Below are positions 22,347-29,744 of a stretch of DNA of 64,000 nt, one piece after another. Below the pieces are notes generated by a model. The model was not told the origin of the DNA and did no database searches. It worked only from the letters and a program-made list of their open reading frames with translations. How positions within the stretch are numbered: position 1 is the first letter of the stretch; each line of letters opens with the position of its first letter. Position numbers and translations under genes: made by a program. This stretch comes from BOKZ01 sp040900165 (GTDB taxonomy: Bacteria; Patescibacteriota; UBA1384; 2-12-FULL-50-11): positions 1 to 64,000 of the forward strand of contig JBBDZM010000015.1 in assembly GCA_040900165.1 (NCBI GenBank), read 5' to 3'.

Positions 22347-25046
22347 CTAGCCAAATTTCGGGTGATGCAGGAGATCGGCCCAGTTACTGCCGGTTTTAAC
22401 GTCAACGACCATCGGCACTTTTAGCTCGGCGGCACTGCCCATTATCTCCCGAACTACGCCGGCAACTTTCTCCTCTAACCCCTTATCAATCTCAAACAAC
22501 AGTTCGTCGTGAATCTGCAGGAGCATCGCCGCCCCCTCGGGGAGCTGTTCGGCAACTTTGATCATCGATTTCTTCATTAAATCGGCCACCGCCCCCTGGC
22601 AGGGCATATTAACGGCAATTCGCTCAGCGGCGGCGCGCAACATCATATTGGGCGAGTGAATCTCTGGCAGATACCGACGACGGCCAAACATCGTCTGGGC
22701 GTAGCCGTTCTCCCGAGCAAACTGTTTTGATTTCTCAATAAACTGGCGGACCCCGGGGAATGTCTCAAAATATTTGTCGATAAAAGCCTTGGCTTCGGTG
22801 GTAGGAATCCCTAAATCGTTGGCTAAGGCGTTAGCGCCCAGCCCATAGATAATTCCAAAGTTAATCGCTTTGGCGCTACGCCGATCGACCATTAGTTTTT
22901 CGCCAACCTGCTTGTGAAAGTCTTCTCCAGAGTGGAAAGCCTCAATCAAACCCGGATCCTCACAGAGATGAGCCAACACCCGCAGTTCGGCCTGGGAGTA
23001 ATCGGCCCCCAACAAGACCTTACCTTTTTCAGCCACAAAGGCCCGGCGGACTTTATTGCCGAGCTCGGTCCGGATTGGGATATTTTGGAGGTTCGGATTG
23101 TTGGACGAGAGTCGGCCGGTGGCCGCCCCAATCTGGCCGTAGCTGGTATGGACCCGGTCGTTTTTGTCCATTAGCGCCGGCAGAGTGTCGATATAGGTAT
23201 TGAGCAGTTTGGCTAGCTCCCGATACTCTAAAATTAGCTTGATCGCTGGGTGTTTGCCGCGCAGTTTGCTCAAAGAATCGGCGTCGGTCGAGTAGCCATT
23301 TTTGTTCTTTTTGATGCCGACCACCGGCAGGTTTAGTTTGTTAAAAAGCGCGTCCTGGAGCTGGGAGGGCGAGGCGATGTTTACCTCGGCGCCCAATTCC
23401 TTTTTGGCGGCTTTTTCGATTTTGGCGAGCTGAATTTTGAGCTCTTTGCCCAAATCGATCAGATATTTCCGGTCGATCTTAATACCAATCGACTCCATTT
23501 TTTCCAGCACCGGCAATAATGGCATCTCGATGTCGTAAAACACCCGCTTGATCCCGGGGGCTTCCAAGTCTTTGTGGCAATGCTCGAACAACCGCCAGGT
23601 AATTAGCACGTCCTCGCAAGAATACGCCGCCAGCTTTTCGATTAGGACGGTCGCCATTGAGACATCTTTACCCTTGCCAATTAGTTGGGTAATGGAAATC
23701 TTTTTAAAGCCCAGCTCGGAAAAAGCGATATCGTCAAGTTTGTGGGAATAGAGTTGGGAGTTGACCAGTTGGGAGGCGATCATCGTGTCAAACCAAATCC
23801 CTTCCACCTGGAAGCCGGCTCGGCGCAGAACTCCCAAATCGTATTTCAAATTGTGACCAACTTTGCGGATTTGAGCATTTCCCAATACCTCTTGCAGACC
23901 AGCGTGAACTTTCTCTAGCTCGACCCCGCCTGGATAAGCCGGAGCGAGCGGCAGGTAGGCGGCGTCATCAGCAGACCACGCAAATGCCACCCCAATCAGT
24001 TCGCCCTCCAAGTTAACTGTCTCGGTATCAATAGCCAGTATCGGTTGGTTTAACAGAATCGGTTTTAATTCTTCCCAGCGCTCCAGCGTTGTTACGGCCT
24101 CAAACGGCAGCTGGGGCGCGAACTCTGGCTCGGCCGCCTCACTGGTGCCAAACAAACTGCTCTGGCCGCCTTTAGTACCTTCCGGCAGTTTGGTCAGCAG
24201 GGATTTGAAATCGAGCTCGTGAAACAGGCCGACAACTTTCGAAAAGTCGAAGTTTTTAACGTCAGCTTCTTTTAAGTCCAAATCGATTTTCAGATCTTTC
24301 TTAATCTCGGCCAGCTCCTGGCTCATCAACACCTGCTTTTTGTTATCGCGCAGGATGGTGGCTGTCCGCTCTTTCAGCTCGTCCAAATGCTCGTAAACCC
24401 CGGCCAAAGTTTGATATTTCCCCAGCAACTCAACGGCGGTTTTCGGGCCAATTCCTGGAGCCCCGGGAATATTGTCGGAGCTATCGCCGGCCAGGGCTTT
24501 GTAATCAACAATCTGCTCCGGAAAAACGCCGACTTTGGCCTTGACGGCCGCTCGGTCGTAGGTGAGCGTGTCAGTTACTCCCCGGCGCAAGGAGTAAACG
24601 GAAACCATATCGCCCACCAGCTGGAGGGCGTCGTTGTCGCCGGTGACAATCACTGCCTGAATACCTTGCTCCTTGGCAATGTGGGCAAGTGAGCCAACTA
24701 AGTCGTCGGCCTCCACCCCTTTTTGGGCAAAGAGCGGGATATTAAGCACTTCAACGATTTCCTTGACCCGAGGGATCTGCAAAGTTAAGGCGTGGTCGGT
24801 TTCTTGGCGATGAGCTTTGTAGCCGTCAAATATTTTGTTGCGGAAAGTTTCTTTGCCGACATCAAAACAGGCCACGACGTAGTCGGGCTTTTCGTCTTTA
24901 ATTGCTTTCAATAGTGCGTTGGCAAAGCCGTAGACGGCGTTCACTTGCTCGCCCTTGGGCGTGGTTAACGGCGGAATGGCGTGAAACGACCGGTGAATTA
25001 AGGCATTGGAATCCAACAATAAAATCTTCGGCAACCCCTTTGACAT
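22347..25046 (-). CDS. polA: DNA polymerase I
   Basis: Repair and Okazaki-fragment polymerase. From the ATG at 25046 the protein has 899 aa: 5' nuclease domain (LLLDSNALIHRSFHAIPPL, GDNDALQLV, GDSSDNIPGAPGIGPKTA), a 3'-5' exonuclease domain with an intact first acidic motif (ILAIDTETVNLEGE) and YSCEDVLITWRL, and the polymerase domain with motif A DYSQAELRVLAH, motif B RRSAKAINFGIIYGLGANAL and motif C LLQIHDELLFEI. The frame runs 34 codons further upstream through a region holding a terminator remnant, so that extension is unlikely. Proofreading looks retained. Confidence 0.97.
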   Translation of the reverse strand: MSKGLPKILLLDSNALIHRSFHAIPPLTTPKGEQVNAVYGFANALLKAIKDEKPDYVVACFDVGKETFRNKIFDGYKAHRQETDHALTLQIPRVKEIVEVLNIPLFAQKGVEADDLVGSLAHIAKEQGIQAVIVTGDNDALQLVGDMVSVYSLRRGVTDTLTYDRAAVKAKVGVFPEQIVDYKALAGDSSDNIPGAPGIGPKTAVELLGKYQTLAGVYEHLDELKERTATILRDNKKQVLMSQELAEIKKDLKIDLDLKEADVKNFDFSKVVGLFHELDFKSLLTKLPEGTKGGQSSLFGTSEAAEPEFAPQLPFEAVTTLERWEELKPILLNQPILAIDTETVNLEGELIGVAFAWSADDAAYLPLAPAYPGGVELEKVHAGLQEVLGNAQIRKVGHNLKYDLGVLRRAGFQVEGIWFDTMIASQLVNSQLYSHKLDDIAFSELGFKKISITQLIGKGKDVSMATVLIEKLAAYSCEDVLITWRLFEHCHKDLEAPGIKRVFYDIEMPLLPVLEKMESIGIKIDRKYLIDLGKELKIQLAKIEKAAKKELGAEVNIASPSQLQDALFNKLNLPVVGIKKNKNGYSTDADSLSKLRGKHPAIKLILEYRELAKLLNTYIDTLPALMDKNDRVHTSYGQIGAATGRLSSNNPNLQNIPIRTELGNKVRRAFVAEKGKVLLGADYSQAELRVLAHLCEDPGLIEAFHSGEDFHKQVGEKLMVDRRSAKAINFGIIYGLGANALANDLGIPTTEAKAFIDKYFETFPGVRQFIEKSKQFARENGYAQTMFGRRRYLPEIHSPNMMLRAAAERIAVNMPCQGAVADLMKKSMIKVAEQLPEGAAMLLQIHDELLFEIDKGLEEKVAGVVREIMGSAAELKVPMVVDVKTGSNWADLLHHPKFG

Positions 25047-25095
25047 TTGGTTTGAGGATACCGGATTAACCCTGTTGTGGGAAGGGAAAATAGGG

Positions 25096-25123
25096 TAAAG
25101 AAATAGCCGCGCTTTCGCGCGGC
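25096..25123 (-). terminator. Terminator after the 25141-25491 gene
   Basis: Minus strand perfect 7-bp stem GCCGCGC/GCGCGGC with a GAAA tetraloop, followed by TATTTCTTTA. Confidence 0.75.
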
Positions 25124-25140
25124 AATCGATACGACTCTTC

Positions 25141-25491
25141 TCAAGCACTTAGTCGAAACATGACGAGTTCCTGATCTTCTCCCCAAAGATCGCCAGTCAT
25201 GTGATGTGGCTCGGGGCGACAGATCACCCACTCCTTGAAAAAGCCTTTTGGCGGGAAGATGAAGCCGAAGGTCGCTTTTACGACTTCTGGAGCATCGTCC
25301 ATTTGGGGAGTTGGTGTCATCCGCACATCTCCTGGCCGTGGCGCTATATCGAACGCCAACATACCAGGTACGCTCTCGAGCTCTTCGCAGGTCGCCGGAT
25401 GCCCAAGCAATTTACCAACAGTTGTTGCTATTAGCTCGACGGTATGACTTTTTTCCTCGCTTCTTACGGTGATGGTCATTATTATGTTCAT
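25141..25491 (-). CDS. Hypothetical protein
   Basis: Not recognised. The frame opens at a TTG at 25560 that lies within a -35 box, so the start is the ATG at 25491 (GCGAGAG upstream), giving 116 aa. A small soluble protein with alternating strands and Pro-rich turns (MLAFDIAPRPGDVRMTPTPQ; FGFIFPPKGFFKEWVICRP). No membrane or signal segment. Own strong promoter and terminator; flanked by polA and murE without sharing their transcripts. Confidence 0.6.
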   Translation of the reverse strand: MNIIMTITVRSEEKSHTVELIATTVGKLLGHPATCEELESVPGMLAFDIAPRPGDVRMTPTPQMDDAPEVVKATFGFIFPPKGFFKEWVICRPEPHHMTGDLWGEDQELVMFRLSA

Positions 25492-25531
25492 TTTGTCTCT
25501 CGCTGGCGAATTCCGCACCAGATGTGGCAGA

Positions 25532-25560
25532 ACTATACCATATCTACCCTGAAAAGTCAA
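25532..25560 (-). promoter_or_regulatory. Promoter of the 25141-25491 gene
   Basis: Minus strand TTGACT, 17 nt, TATAGT, 40 nt upstream of the ATG. Confidence 0.8.
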
Positions 25561-25563
25561 GGA

Positions 25564-26904
25564 TTAAACCCGATACTTCTGTAGTAATTCTTCCAGCACC
25601 GCTCGGTCGGAGAACGGCACTAATTGGCTTCCTACCGCCATCACTTTTTCGGCGCCTTTGCCGGTAACCAGCACCACGTCTTGCGGCCGGGCCAGCTCCA
25701 GGGCTTGGGCGATTGCTTCTTTGCGATCCGACACCCGCCACCACCATAAATCTTCACCGGATTCGCGGTACTTGAACGGCACTTCCGATTCACGATTGAC
25801 CTTCATCCGGCCCCGTTTGGGCCGGCCCTTGGAGATGCCGTTGGCCACTTCGTTGATAATTTGCTCGGGGTCTTCGTCGTAGGGGTCTTCGTTGGTGACA
25901 AACACGTAATCGGCATAGGTTCCGGCCAGTGCCCCTAAAATTGGCCGCTTGGTCTTGTCGCGCCGGCCGGTGGCGCCCAGCACGGAGATTAACTTGCCGC
26001 GAACGGTTGGTTTGACGGTTTCGTAGACCTTTTGCAGGGCATCCGGGGTGTGAGCGTAGTCGACAATCACCGTAAAGGCCTGACCGGCATCGACCACTTC
26101 CATTCGTCCCGGCACGGCGGTGACCCGACGCAACCCAACGACCACTGCTTCAATCGGTAGGCCCAGCCCGATCCCCACTGTCGCGGCCGCCAAGGCGTTG
26201 TAAACATTGAATTCCCCCGGCAGGGGCAAGTTAATACTGGCTTGGCGCTGGCCGATAACCAGCACAAAATCCGTCCCGCCCGGGCGGGCGTAGAGTTTTT
26301 TGGCGGCAATCAACGGCGAGCCGTGCAGGCCGTAGGTTAATACATGATCGGCCGGATATTTCAGAAAATCCTTGGCGTAGGGGTCGTCGTGGTTGACCAC
26401 CGAAAGCTCGGGATGGTGGGCAAAGAGCTGCTCTTTGGCCTGGCGGTACTCGGTCATGGTGGTGTGGTAATCGAGGTGGTCGTGGGTGAGATTGGTAAAT
26501 ACCGCCGCCTGGAACTCCAGCCCCCAGAGACGGTGCTGGTCCAGGGCGATGGAAGTAACTTCAACAACGGCGTCTTCACAGCCGGCCTCAACCATTTTTT
26601 TCAAGAGTTTTTGCAGGGCAAATGGGCTGACTGTCGTCATTTTGATGTTGTTTTCAATTAATTCCTCGCCAATTTTGAAGGTGGTGGTGGAGCTCATGCC
26701 AACTTTCCGGCCGCCGGCCTCCAGGATTGAGGCAATCATGTGGCAAGTAGTGGTTTTGCCGTTAGTGCCGGTGACGCCAATAATCCGTAGTTTTTTGGCC
26801 GGGAAGCCGTAAATAACGTTAGCCAAAACGGCCATCACCAGGTGGTAGCGGTTAATGGATGTGCGAGAGAAAATTTTTCGACCAATTTGTTTGAGGAAAT
26901 TCAT
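25564..26904 (-). CDS. murE: MurE-type UDP-MurNAc-peptide ligase
   Basis: ATP-dependent ligase adding the third amino acid to the UDP-MurNAc peptide. 446 aa. Central Mur ATPase domain with GVTGTNGKTTT at residues about 43-53, EVTSIALDQHR, FTNLTHDHLDYH and the KAKEQLF-type Lys site (EYRQAKEQLF); C-terminal domain with VDYAHTPDAL, GATGRRDKTKRP and TNEDPYDEDP. The last replaces the DNPR of meso-DAP enzymes, so the amino acid added cannot be named. The usual N-terminal UDP-binding domain of about 100 aa is reduced to about 40 aa. Follows the FemAB-type gene with 79 nt between. Confidence 0.88.
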   Translation of the reverse strand: MNFLKQIGRKIFSRTSINRYHLVMAVLANVIYGFPAKKLRIIGVTGTNGKTTTCHMIASILEAGGRKVGMSSTTTFKIGEELIENNIKMTTVSPFALQKLLKKMVEAGCEDAVVEVTSIALDQHRLWGLEFQAAVFTNLTHDHLDYHTTMTEYRQAKEQLFAHHPELSVVNHDDPYAKDFLKYPADHVLTYGLHGSPLIAAKKLYARPGGTDFVLVIGQRQASINLPLPGEFNVYNALAAATVGIGLGLPIEAVVVGLRRVTAVPGRMEVVDAGQAFTVIVDYAHTPDALQKVYETVKPTVRGKLISVLGATGRRDKTKRPILGALAGTYADYVFVTNEDPYDEDPEQIINEVANGISKGRPKRGRMKVNRESEVPFKYRESGEDLWWWRVSDRKEAIAQALELARPQDVVLVTGKGAEKVMAVGSQLVPFSDRAVLEELLQKYRV

Positions 26905-26983
26905 GTTGTTACTTTCCGCCGGCGCTTCTCGGCTAATTTGTACAAGTTAAAACGCGAGCTCTGCGAGCGGTTATGATGTATCA

Positions 26984-27922
26984 TCAAAAAGCTTTTCTCC
27001 TGCGCCTTTCTGCAAACCGATACATCGTATACCAGAAGCGGCTACCGATCAAATCCCAGCTGCCGAGCAGATGAATGCTCTGGCCACCAAATTGGGTCTT
27101 GAAACGGGTTAGGCCGGCATAAGGATGATTGAATGCTGCCGACGCCGCTGCGTCGGCAGGAGGAGAAATAGCCAGAAGATCATAAATTTTACAGCCACGG
27201 CTCTTCGCTCGCTTCATCACTTCCCAATGCATCAAATACGGCGCCATTAGCGATCGCTCCGCCGGCTGGCGGACGGAGCCGCCGTAGAGATAGCTAGCCA
27301 TTGAGCCGTAGTAAAGAATAATCCCGGCAGCCAGCGCCTTTTGGCCTTGGTAGACCGCGACGATTTCGCCCTGGTTATTTTCGGCCAAAAGGTTACAGAG
27401 ATCTTGGAAGTATTTGGCGCCGCGACCGGAGAATTTGGAGCGCTTGGCTGTTTCAAAATATAAATCGAAAAAATCGCTAAGGAGTTGGTTGGTTAGGCCG
27501 GTTTTCACTTGTAGGTTATTGCGTTCGGCCACGCCGACGTTGTAGCGGCCTTTTGGCTTCATCTGCTTCAGAATTTCCTCTTCGCTACCTTCCAGGGACA
27601 CCCATTGGCGATGCTCCGGCTGGACGTCTTCGAAAGATTTTTGCAGGCCCAGTTCGTAGAGCGTTTGGGCGGCCGGCTGGCTCCAGGGCGTTAAAAATTC
27701 AAAGCGGGTGAAGATATGCTTTTTGTGCGTGCCGTCGCGGATAATTTTGCCGATAGTTGCTATCGACTCTTCGGAAAACGGGATCTCCGGGAAATACAGC
27801 ATCGACTTGCCCAGCGGTAGCCGGCGAGCCAGACCGAGCAGGTTGTCGTAACGCCTGGCCGTCCAGCCAAAGCCGGCCTTAAATTTCCCCCAAGAATCAG
27901 TTTGAAAATATGACGGGATCAC
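26984..27922 (-). CDS. FemAB/FemX-type aminoacyltransferase
   Basis: GNAT-fold enzyme of the FemABX family, which adds amino acids from aminoacyl-tRNA to the peptidoglycan stem peptide. Seen: FQTDSWGKFKAGFGW at the N-terminus, MKPKGRYNVGVAERNNLQV, and the C-terminal YLYGGS/APYLMHWEVMKRAKSRGCKIYDLL block. The start chosen is GTG at 27922; the frame runs to a TTG at 27940, but a TATACT box lies across those codons. Two palindromic repeats are inserted in frame (27136-27159 and 27257-27285). Next to murE, consistent with cell wall cross-bridge synthesis. Confidence 0.86.
   Translation of the reverse strand: MIPSYFQTDSWGKFKAGFGWTARRYDNLLGLARRLPLGKSMLYFPEIPFSEESIATIGKIIRDGTHKKHIFTRFEFLTPWSQPAAQTLYELGLQKSFEDVQPEHRQWVSLEGSEEEILKQMKPKGRYNVGVAERNNLQVKTGLTNQLLSDFFDLYFETAKRSKFSGRGAKYFQDLCNLLAENNQGEIVAVYQGQKALAAGIILYYGSMASYLYGGSVRQPAERSLMAPYLMHWEVMKRAKSRGCKIYDLLAISPPADAAASAAFNHPYAGLTRFKTQFGGQSIHLLGSWDLIGSRFWYTMYRFAERRRRKAF
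27136..27159. repeat. Perfect 10-bp palindrome inserted in the FemAB-type gene
   Basis: CTGCCGACGC-CGCT-GCGTCGGCAG. It encodes the Ala-rich stretch PPADAAAS just before the conserved FNHPYAGLTRFK segment. Confidence 0.7.
27257..27285. repeat. Second palindrome in the FemAB-type gene
   Basis: Core CCGCCGGCTGGCGG flanked by GCTC and GACGGAGC arms, of the same type as those in recX and the VirB4 gene; it encodes VRQPAERS in frame. Confidence 0.5.
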
Positions 27923-27969
27923 ACAATAAGTATACTGCAATTAAACCTGAAAATCTGTAAGATTAGAGG

Positions 27970-28004
27970 GTGAAGATACTGGCGATTGAGACATCCTGTG
28001 ACGA
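27970..28004 (+). pseudogene. Duplicated remnant of the tsaD 5' end
   Basis: GTG AAG ATA CTG GCG followed by ATTGAGACATCCTGTGACGA encodes V-KILAIETSCD, the first eleven residues of the intact tsaD 95 bp downstream. The last 20 bases are identical; the earlier codons differ only at synonymous positions (and GTG versus ATG). The frame then diverges. It looks like the stump of a displaced or duplicated tsaD. Confidence 0.8.
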
Positions 28005-28064
28005 TTTCGAGACTCATTTGAGAATACAATGGTTTATGTCGAGAACTCCGAGCAGGAGGTCAAC

Positions 28065-29108
28065 ATGAAAATATTAGCAATTGAGACATCCTGTGACGAA
28101 ACCGCGGCCTCCATTGTCGAAGAAGACAATTTCCGCCCGGTTGTTTTGAGCGAAGCGGTGGCCTCGCAGATGGCTATCCATGCCGAGAGCGGTGGGGTTA
28201 TTCCTAATGTTGCCGCCCGTTTGCACGTCGAAAATTTGCCAGCCGTGCTGAAGAAAGCCACCGACTCGCAGCGGCTGGACTACGATGCTGTCGCGGTTAC
28301 CGTTGGGCCCGGCTTGATCGGCTCACTCTTGGTTGGCGTGGCCGCCGCCAAAACGATTGCGATGGCTAAAGATTTGCCGTTTTTTGCCGTTAACCATATG
28401 GCTGGACATGTATATAGCGCTTGGCTAGCGCCAAGCGAAACTGGAGACTCGAAACTAGAGACTGGGTTGCCCCAGCTACCGGCGCTGTTTGTGATTGTCT
28501 CCGGCGGGCACACCGAATTGGTGTTGATGGAGCGGCATTACCGCTTCCAGCTGCTCGGCGCTACCCGGGATGACGCCGCCGGCGAGGCCTTCGACAAGGT
28601 TGCCCGGATGCTCGGCCTGCCCTACCCCGGCGGCCCGGCGATTTCGGAGCTGGCCCGCCATGGTCGAAGCGACGCCATTGATTTCCCGATCGGCCTGAAC
28701 GAACGCGACAACCTGGACTTTTCCTTCAGCGGTCTGAAAGGCGCTGTTTTCCACGAAATTCAAAAACACCCGGCTCCGCTTTCCGAGCATCTCCGCGCCG
28801 ACATCGCCGCCAGCTTTCAAGACACCGTTGCCCGGACTATCAGCCGCAAAACCGTCGCCGCTCTGCAATCCAACCCGGAGGTTCGCTCGGTCTGTTTGGT
28901 CGGCGGCGTGGCGGCTAATAAGCATCTGCGAGTTGAGCTAGAAAAGGCCGTCAAAAATGCCCGGGGCGATGTTCAATTCCATTTAGCTCCGCTGCAGTAC
29001 TGTACCGACAACGCCGCCATGATTGGCGCGGCGGCAATTTTCAAACACCTATTTTCCAAGCCAGACGATTGGAGCCTGGTCGAAGCAAATCCAAACTTCG
29101 AACTATGA
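28065..29108 (+). CDS. tsaD: tRNA N6-adenosine threonylcarbamoyltransferase
   Basis: Transfers threonylcarbamoyl to A37 of ANN-decoding tRNAs. 347 aa from the ATG at 28065, chosen because AGGAGG stands eight nt upstream; a longer frame begins at 28029. Kae1/Qri7 signatures: MKILAIETSCDET, SGGVIPNVAARLH, the metal-binding HMAGH, VSGGHTELV, GEAFDKVARMLGLPYPGGP and a C-terminal GGVAANKHLR...DNAAMIGAA. About 14 residues after WLA (PSETGDSKLETG) are an in-frame repeat insert. No tsaB/E/C in the window. Confidence 0.97.
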   Translation: MKILAIETSCDETAASIVEEDNFRPVVLSEAVASQMAIHAESGGVIPNVAARLHVENLPAVLKKATDSQRLDYDAVAVTVGPGLIGSLLVGVAAAKTIAMAKDLPFFAVNHMAGHVYSAWLAPSETGDSKLETGLPQLPALFVIVSGGHTELVLMERHYRFQLLGATRDDAAGEAFDKVARMLGLPYPGGPAISELARHGRSDAIDFPIGLNERDNLDFSFSGLKGAVFHEIQKHPAPLSEHLRADIAASFQDTVARTISRKTVAALQSNPEVRSVCLVGGVAANKHLRVELEKAVKNARGDVQFHLAPLQYCTDNAAMIGAAAIFKHLFSKPDDWSLVEANPNFEL

Positions 29109-29110
29109 CA

Positions 29111-29139
29111 TTGACCAACCAATACAAAGGATGTACTAT
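29111..29139 (+). promoter_or_regulatory. Promoter of the NYN-valS unit
   Basis: TTGACC, 17 nt, TACTAT directly after the tsaD stop. Confidence 0.6.
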
Positions 29140-29153
29140 TTATTTACTAAAAC

Positions 29154-29188
29154 GCCCTGTGAGGCCTCTGGCATTTGCAGGGCTTTTT
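29154..29188 (+). terminator. Terminator-like hairpin in front of the NYN gene
   Basis: GCCCTG/CAGGGC stem with an inner GAGGCCTC palindrome, followed by TTTTT. It ends tsaD transcripts or, because a promoter precedes it by about 15 nt, attenuates NYN-valS transcription. Confidence 0.65.
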
Positions 29189-29204
29189 ACATACCATATA
29201 ACAG

Positions 29205-29744
29205 ATGAAACTTCGGGTTACGGTACTGATTGACGGCAGTAATTTTTATTTCAAATTAAAAGACTTGAAGTTGAACAACCTCTTGGGCTTTAACTTCGGG
29301 ACATTTGTCAGAGACCTGGTTGGCGAGAAAAACAATTTGGTTCATGCCACCTACTACGTCGGGCGAATTAGACAAGATGGCAGCAAAAAAACCGAGAAAT
29401 TATTTGCCAGTCAACAAAAACTAATTGCCGCCCTGAAGAAGCACGGCGTCCGCTACTCTTTTGGGTATCTTCTGAAAACTGATGGGCGCTATCACGAAAA
29501 AGGCGTCGATGTCCAAATGGCGACGGATATTTTGGTGGCTTCCTACGAAAATACCTGCGACAAAGTTGTCCTTGTTTCTTCCGATACCGATTTAGCTCCA
29601 GCGATAAAAAAATCCCGGGAAAAGAAAAGACGTGTTGAGTATATCGGCTTTTCCCACCAGCCCAGCGTTGCGATGGTTAGCTTCTGTTCCTCGTCGCGTC
29701 TATTAACAAAAGAGGAAATAAATCAGTACGCCTCGGGAAAATAA
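29205..29744 (+). CDS. NYN domain (LabA/DUF88-like) protein
   Basis: Putative PIN-like RNase. 179 aa, single NYN domain: N-terminal VTVLIDGSNFYFKLK with the first acidic residue, KGVDVQMATDILVASYENTCDKVVLVSSDTDLAP with the later Asp cluster. Such domains cleave RNA in known members, but the substrate here is unknown. Its TAA overlaps the valS ATG by one base (TAATG), so the two are translationally coupled, which hints at a role in tRNA or translation quality control (inference only). Confidence 0.85.
   Translation: MKLRVTVLIDGSNFYFKLKDLKLNNLLGFNFGTFVRDLVGEKNNLVHATYYVGRIRQDGSKKTEKLFASQQKLIAALKKHGVRYSFGYLLKTDGRYHEKGVDVQMATDILVASYENTCDKVVLVSSDTDLAPAIKKSREKKRRVEYIGFSHQPSVAMVSFCSSSRLLTKEEINQYASGK

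Noticed and set aside
27922..27940. TTG start of the FemAB-type gene at 27940
   Set aside because: Those codons contain the TATACT box and no ribosome site; GTG at 27922 fits better, though proof is lacking.
29111..29204. T-box riboswitch before valS
   Set aside because: The leader is too short, lacks a specifier loop and T-box sequence, and a NYN gene intervenes.
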